From Ornithodoros turicata (taxonomy: Eukaryota > Arthropoda > Arachnida > Ixodida > Argasidae), in contig NC_088205.1 in NCBI RefSeq assembly GCF_037126465.1, positions 27,325,482 through 27,389,481 of the forward strand: a stretch of 64,000 nt of DNA. Reading direction: 5' to 3'. The notes beneath the pieces were generated by a model. That model did no database searches, was not told the DNA's origin, and worked only from the letters and a program-made list of their open reading frames with translations. Position 1 is the first letter of the stretch, and every line of letters starts with the position of its first letter. This document shows, piece by piece, positions 61,501 through 64,000 of this stretch. The position numbers were made by a program, and so were the translations under genes.

Positions 61501-64000
61501 TCCATGCGGAATGCTGATGTCGCAACCGTGAACTGTGCAGAACACATGGTGCCCTTCCTGGACGCGATCACGCGTCTTAATTAATCCGTGTATTGCTTCA
61601 GAAACACGTGTTACTTGTTGCGCTTACACTGAGCCGTGATGTGCAATACGCAAGGTTGAAAGCGTGCAATGGCACCTTTGTCGCCCGAAAACATGGAGGA
61701 AATGCCCGGAAACTAGAAGTACTAGAACCATGACCAGAACCCCTGAACTCCGTAACACAGAGGCCCCAGGAAGCGGCAGCGATGCCAATGGCAATTGGGC
61801 TGGTATTGGATTGACGTTTTTCGTCTGTGTGCCCAGAGAAAAAGCAGCTGTTTGAGATATAGAGGGGGAAACTGCATTTTCCGGGAGATTTGCTTCTCGG
61901 TCGTACAATCGTACAAACCGGTCCGAATCTGGGAGTTTCCCTGATGAATCGGGAGAGTTGGCAGGTATGCATATTGGTTCGGTTTGGGTTCAGTTCCATA
62001 GCGGCGCAAAATATCGGTTCGAACCGGTTCAGGAAAGTGAATTTTGAGCAGATTGCCATGGGTCAAAAGCAAGCAGTTCCTTACAATTCTCCAGTAATAC
62101 AAATGTATTTTTGTGTGTTGCAGATCTGTATTTAGGGTGCAACACTACGGTTCACTCACCATATATACACACCCTTTACATCCTGCTCAGGGACTGGCCA
62201 TTATTTGCACAGCCCAACATATTATTTACAGAATAAGAGAATTATTACGAATGTTTCTGGCTCTGTTCTTCACAGCAATGTTCATCAGCGGAAGCTAATG
62301 GTCACCAACATCACAAGAACAAGAAATAAAAGCAACTTGGAAATCGCAATTGTGCCATCTAACATTACATAGCGTGCACACTCAGTGTTGGCTCAGGCCC
62401 GCTGGACCAAACGGCGCGGCCAAATGCTACTTTTCCTCCTTTGGGAGCAAGAAATTTCACTTGGGCCATACCACATGGGTAGATACGCTGAAGAAACAGG
62501 CACCCAGCCGGACACCTATCCTTAATAAGTAGAGCCTGAAGTTTTGGTGTTTAACCCGATTCTTCCCCAAATTTGCACCCCAAATTGAAGGTTGCCTCTT
62601 TGGGGTGAAACCCGATCTTTACCCGGCAAATTGCCCTCACTGGGACGTCTGTAGAAATGCACTGTAGTCGTGTTCGACTTAACAAGGAAAAAAATCTAGA
62701 CCGTCAGCTCTCAAACTATTACTATGTCGCAGATAGGATGGCTGGACACAGAGAGGTCACGCTCCCTCCTGTGCCAGATAATGTAATCCATCATACTCAC
62801 TCTGCTTCTGTATTGGTTGTTAAGACTGCATGACACTGCACTGCAGCAGCATGTGAGCTCTCCTACTGATGGAGCATGGTGGCCCTGCAGTATTTCTCCT
62901 GGCACGCTATTGTGTCACCTTATCTCCAACGGCGTATGTAGTGGATTAACTATATTTCTTTTCCTTCTTAAGTTGACTATAGCTTACTTATTTGACAGCA
63001 AATGCAGTTACATTACCGTTTGTATCAGACCACTACAGTTGGTTTGAGTAACAGAGCCGGATTTCTCCCCGAATTTAGCACACTGGAAGTTTTCCACCCA
63101 AATTCGCGTGAATTTAGTGCACGCTTATTTACCCGATTCTTATCCCCACAATTTGGGAAAAAAAAAAAAAAAATTTCCCGAGAACTTCAGGCTCTATTGA
63201 TAAGGTGTTACTCTAAGGGTAAACCATAATAAAACATAAACACAATTTTTCTAGACACTTTCTGTACTAGTGTGGCAGGCACCAGAAACATTTGTTACTA
63301 AAGATTTACTACTGCTCACAGCCATCTGCACACGGTACCCTAGCCACTCACTGCAGAAGTTCGGCATCCCTTTCCTCAAGATCAGCAGCAGCTAGCAAGG
63401 AGTTCTCAAACCTTATGAGGTCAAGAAACCCACACACAACTTTTGGCATATCGAGAGCCCATTTAAATTAAGCCGTAAACTTCAGAGTTTGATCTGACAC
63501 TAGCCTACCGTGCCTCACAAACCTTGCGAGAAATTGGCACTGACTCTGAGCATGTAAATACCACCACAGACTGACCTCCTGAGTGAGTTCCATAAGCAAC
63601 CTCTTCTGATGCTCCAGGTCCGAGTTTGAGGCCAGAGATGCCAGCACGGATGATGTCACCTCAGCCGGATTTGCTCCAGCAGAAATTCGTTCAATAAGGT
63701 CGCTCACAGTCTGCCCTGACAAGAGGGGTGTCGATGATCCGACTGTTCCACCATCCCTACTAGAGCCATCCACATTGGAACCAAAGTCATTATCTTCAGG
63801 GTCATAGGGCTCGTCATCTTCCACAGGGGGCGTATGGGACGACGGTACTGCAGCCGCACGCTTGGGGCGTTTCTCCAAGGGGGGAGTGTATGAAGGTTCA
63901 TACGGCTCATCGTCATCAGACGCTGTACCGCCTTCTTGAGGCGGAGTATAGGATGGTTCAGACCGATCAGCCGTCCAGGAGGACCTGCGAAGCCGCAAGG
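57584..64000 (-). CDS. Proline-rich C-terminal part of a DIDO1/PHF3-like transcription regulator (partial)
   Basis: Two exons are visible: 63576 to the right edge, and 57584-58594. The first carries acidic repeats (DDEPYEPSYTPP, EDDEPYDPEDNDF). A helical segment, VSDLIERISAGANPAEVTSS, then runs LLMELTQEV into VEEQKRLIELQRQQAIRMAM across the junction, likely a coiled coil. The second exon is Pro-rich with SASELMEMARKQLEELEG, PPPP runs and a Gly/Trp/Arg tail (DYWKGNSWGG, DWRGGRRGWDQRH). The order resembles the region after the SPOC domain of DIDO1/PHF3 proteins, which bind RNA polymerase II. The PHD, TFIIS-like and SPOC domains would lie to the right, unseen. Coding status is strong; the family name is tentative. 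Confidence 0.6.
58595..60666. other. Large intron of the DIDO1/PHF3-like gene, right of last exon
   Basis: No exon is recognised. At about 60022-60110, TAGAGGTGTGCGAATATC begins an AT-rich hAT-like fragment related in style to the 4160 family. A plus-strand frame at 59496-59825 has no known motif. Confidence 0.4.
60667..61096. mobile_element. hAT-type MITE with a 27-base G run
   Basis: The ends CAGTGGCGTAGCCACGGGG and the complement CAGTGGCGTAGCCAGACC are inverted repeats. The exact duplication TTCCTAAC (60659-60666 and 61097-61104) delimits a 430-bp element. An uninterrupted G run at 61019-61045, with further G runs near each end, is its most striking content. Confidence 0.92.
61097..62529. 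other. Intron sequence with MITE fragment
   Basis: Near 61860-61970, GGGAGAGTTGGCAGGTATGC matches the terminus seen in the palindrome at 42851-42913, and GTTCGGTTTGGGTTCAGTTC follows. Outer boundaries are unclear. No coding exon is seen. Confidence 0.4.
62530..63196. mobile_element. hAT-type MITE (TAGAGCCTGAAG)
   Basis: The left end TAGAGCCTGAAGTTTTGG and the complement of the right end, TAGAGCCTGAAGTTCTCGG, are inverted repeats. Eight-base flanks TTAATAAG (62522-62529) and TTGATAAG (63197-63204) differ once. Both subterminal regions contain ACCCGATTCTT. The middle (about 62640-63050) is unrelated and may be a separate insertion. Confidence 0.8.
63197..63575. other. Intron sequence next to exon
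   Basis: No additional exon or repeat is recognised. Confidence 0.45.
63576..64000 (-). CDS. DIDO1/PHF3-like penultimate exon (runs off window)
   Basis: At least 141 open codons ending in the donor GTCAGT. Repeats of EPSYTPP and DEPYxPE are visible. Codons continue to the right edge. A CTTCGCAG at about 63985 could be an acceptor, so the true 5' limit of the exon is unknown. Confidence 0.8.

Overview
This is a eukaryotic, repeat-dense, intron-rich nuclear window. The gene sequences are clearly arthropod-like. The tRNA-derived SINE heads and the very high density of hAT and pogo/Tigger-type MITEs fit an ixodid tick best. That species-level guess is inference, because no database was searched.

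Four protein-coding genes can be reconstructed exon by exon with canonical GT/AG junctions and consistent reading phase. (1) SDHA, the succinate dehydrogenase flavoprotein, is on the minus strand from a probable first exon at 17589 down to 1502. The C-terminal exon or exons lie left of the window. (2) RIOK3, an atypical RIO protein kinase, is on the minus strand at 47786-25319 and is complete: 9 coding exons, 550 residues. (3) TMEM18, a small three-pass nuclear-envelope protein, is on the plus strand at 48848-54880 and is complete: 4 exons, 157 residues. It is head-to-head with RIOK3 across about 1.06 kb. (4) A proline-rich gene resembling the C-terminus of DIDO1/PHF3-type SPOC-domain transcription regulators is on the minus strand at 57584 to beyond 64000. 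It is tail-to-tail with TMEM18.

Most of the remaining DNA, introns included, is mobile-element sequence. At 4160-7621 an old hAT element holds a near-perfect 865-bp palindromic MITE and a broken Tigger transposase. At 9097-11182 a Tigger remnant has been entered by an element flanked by TTAA. Between SDHA and RIOK3 (19.2-24 kb) lie an internally deleted LTR element, a 1.5-kb foldback element with tandem arrays inside its arms, and a decayed hAT-like transposase. RIOK3 intron 2 holds a 4.7-kb Ty3/Gypsy element with nearly identical LTRs, several hAT MITEs and a second palindromic MITE. RIOK3 intron 1 holds a LINE fragment with its own MITE insertion. Exact or near-exact 8-bp target duplications delimit about ten hAT-type insertions.

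I see no gene cluster acting as a single pathway. The genes are unrelated housekeeping functions: mitochondrial complex II, kinase signalling or ribosome-linked activity, nuclear envelope, and transcription. The most unusual content is structural: foldback DNA, palindromes within introns, a MITE family with an apparent target-site preference, and nested insertions.
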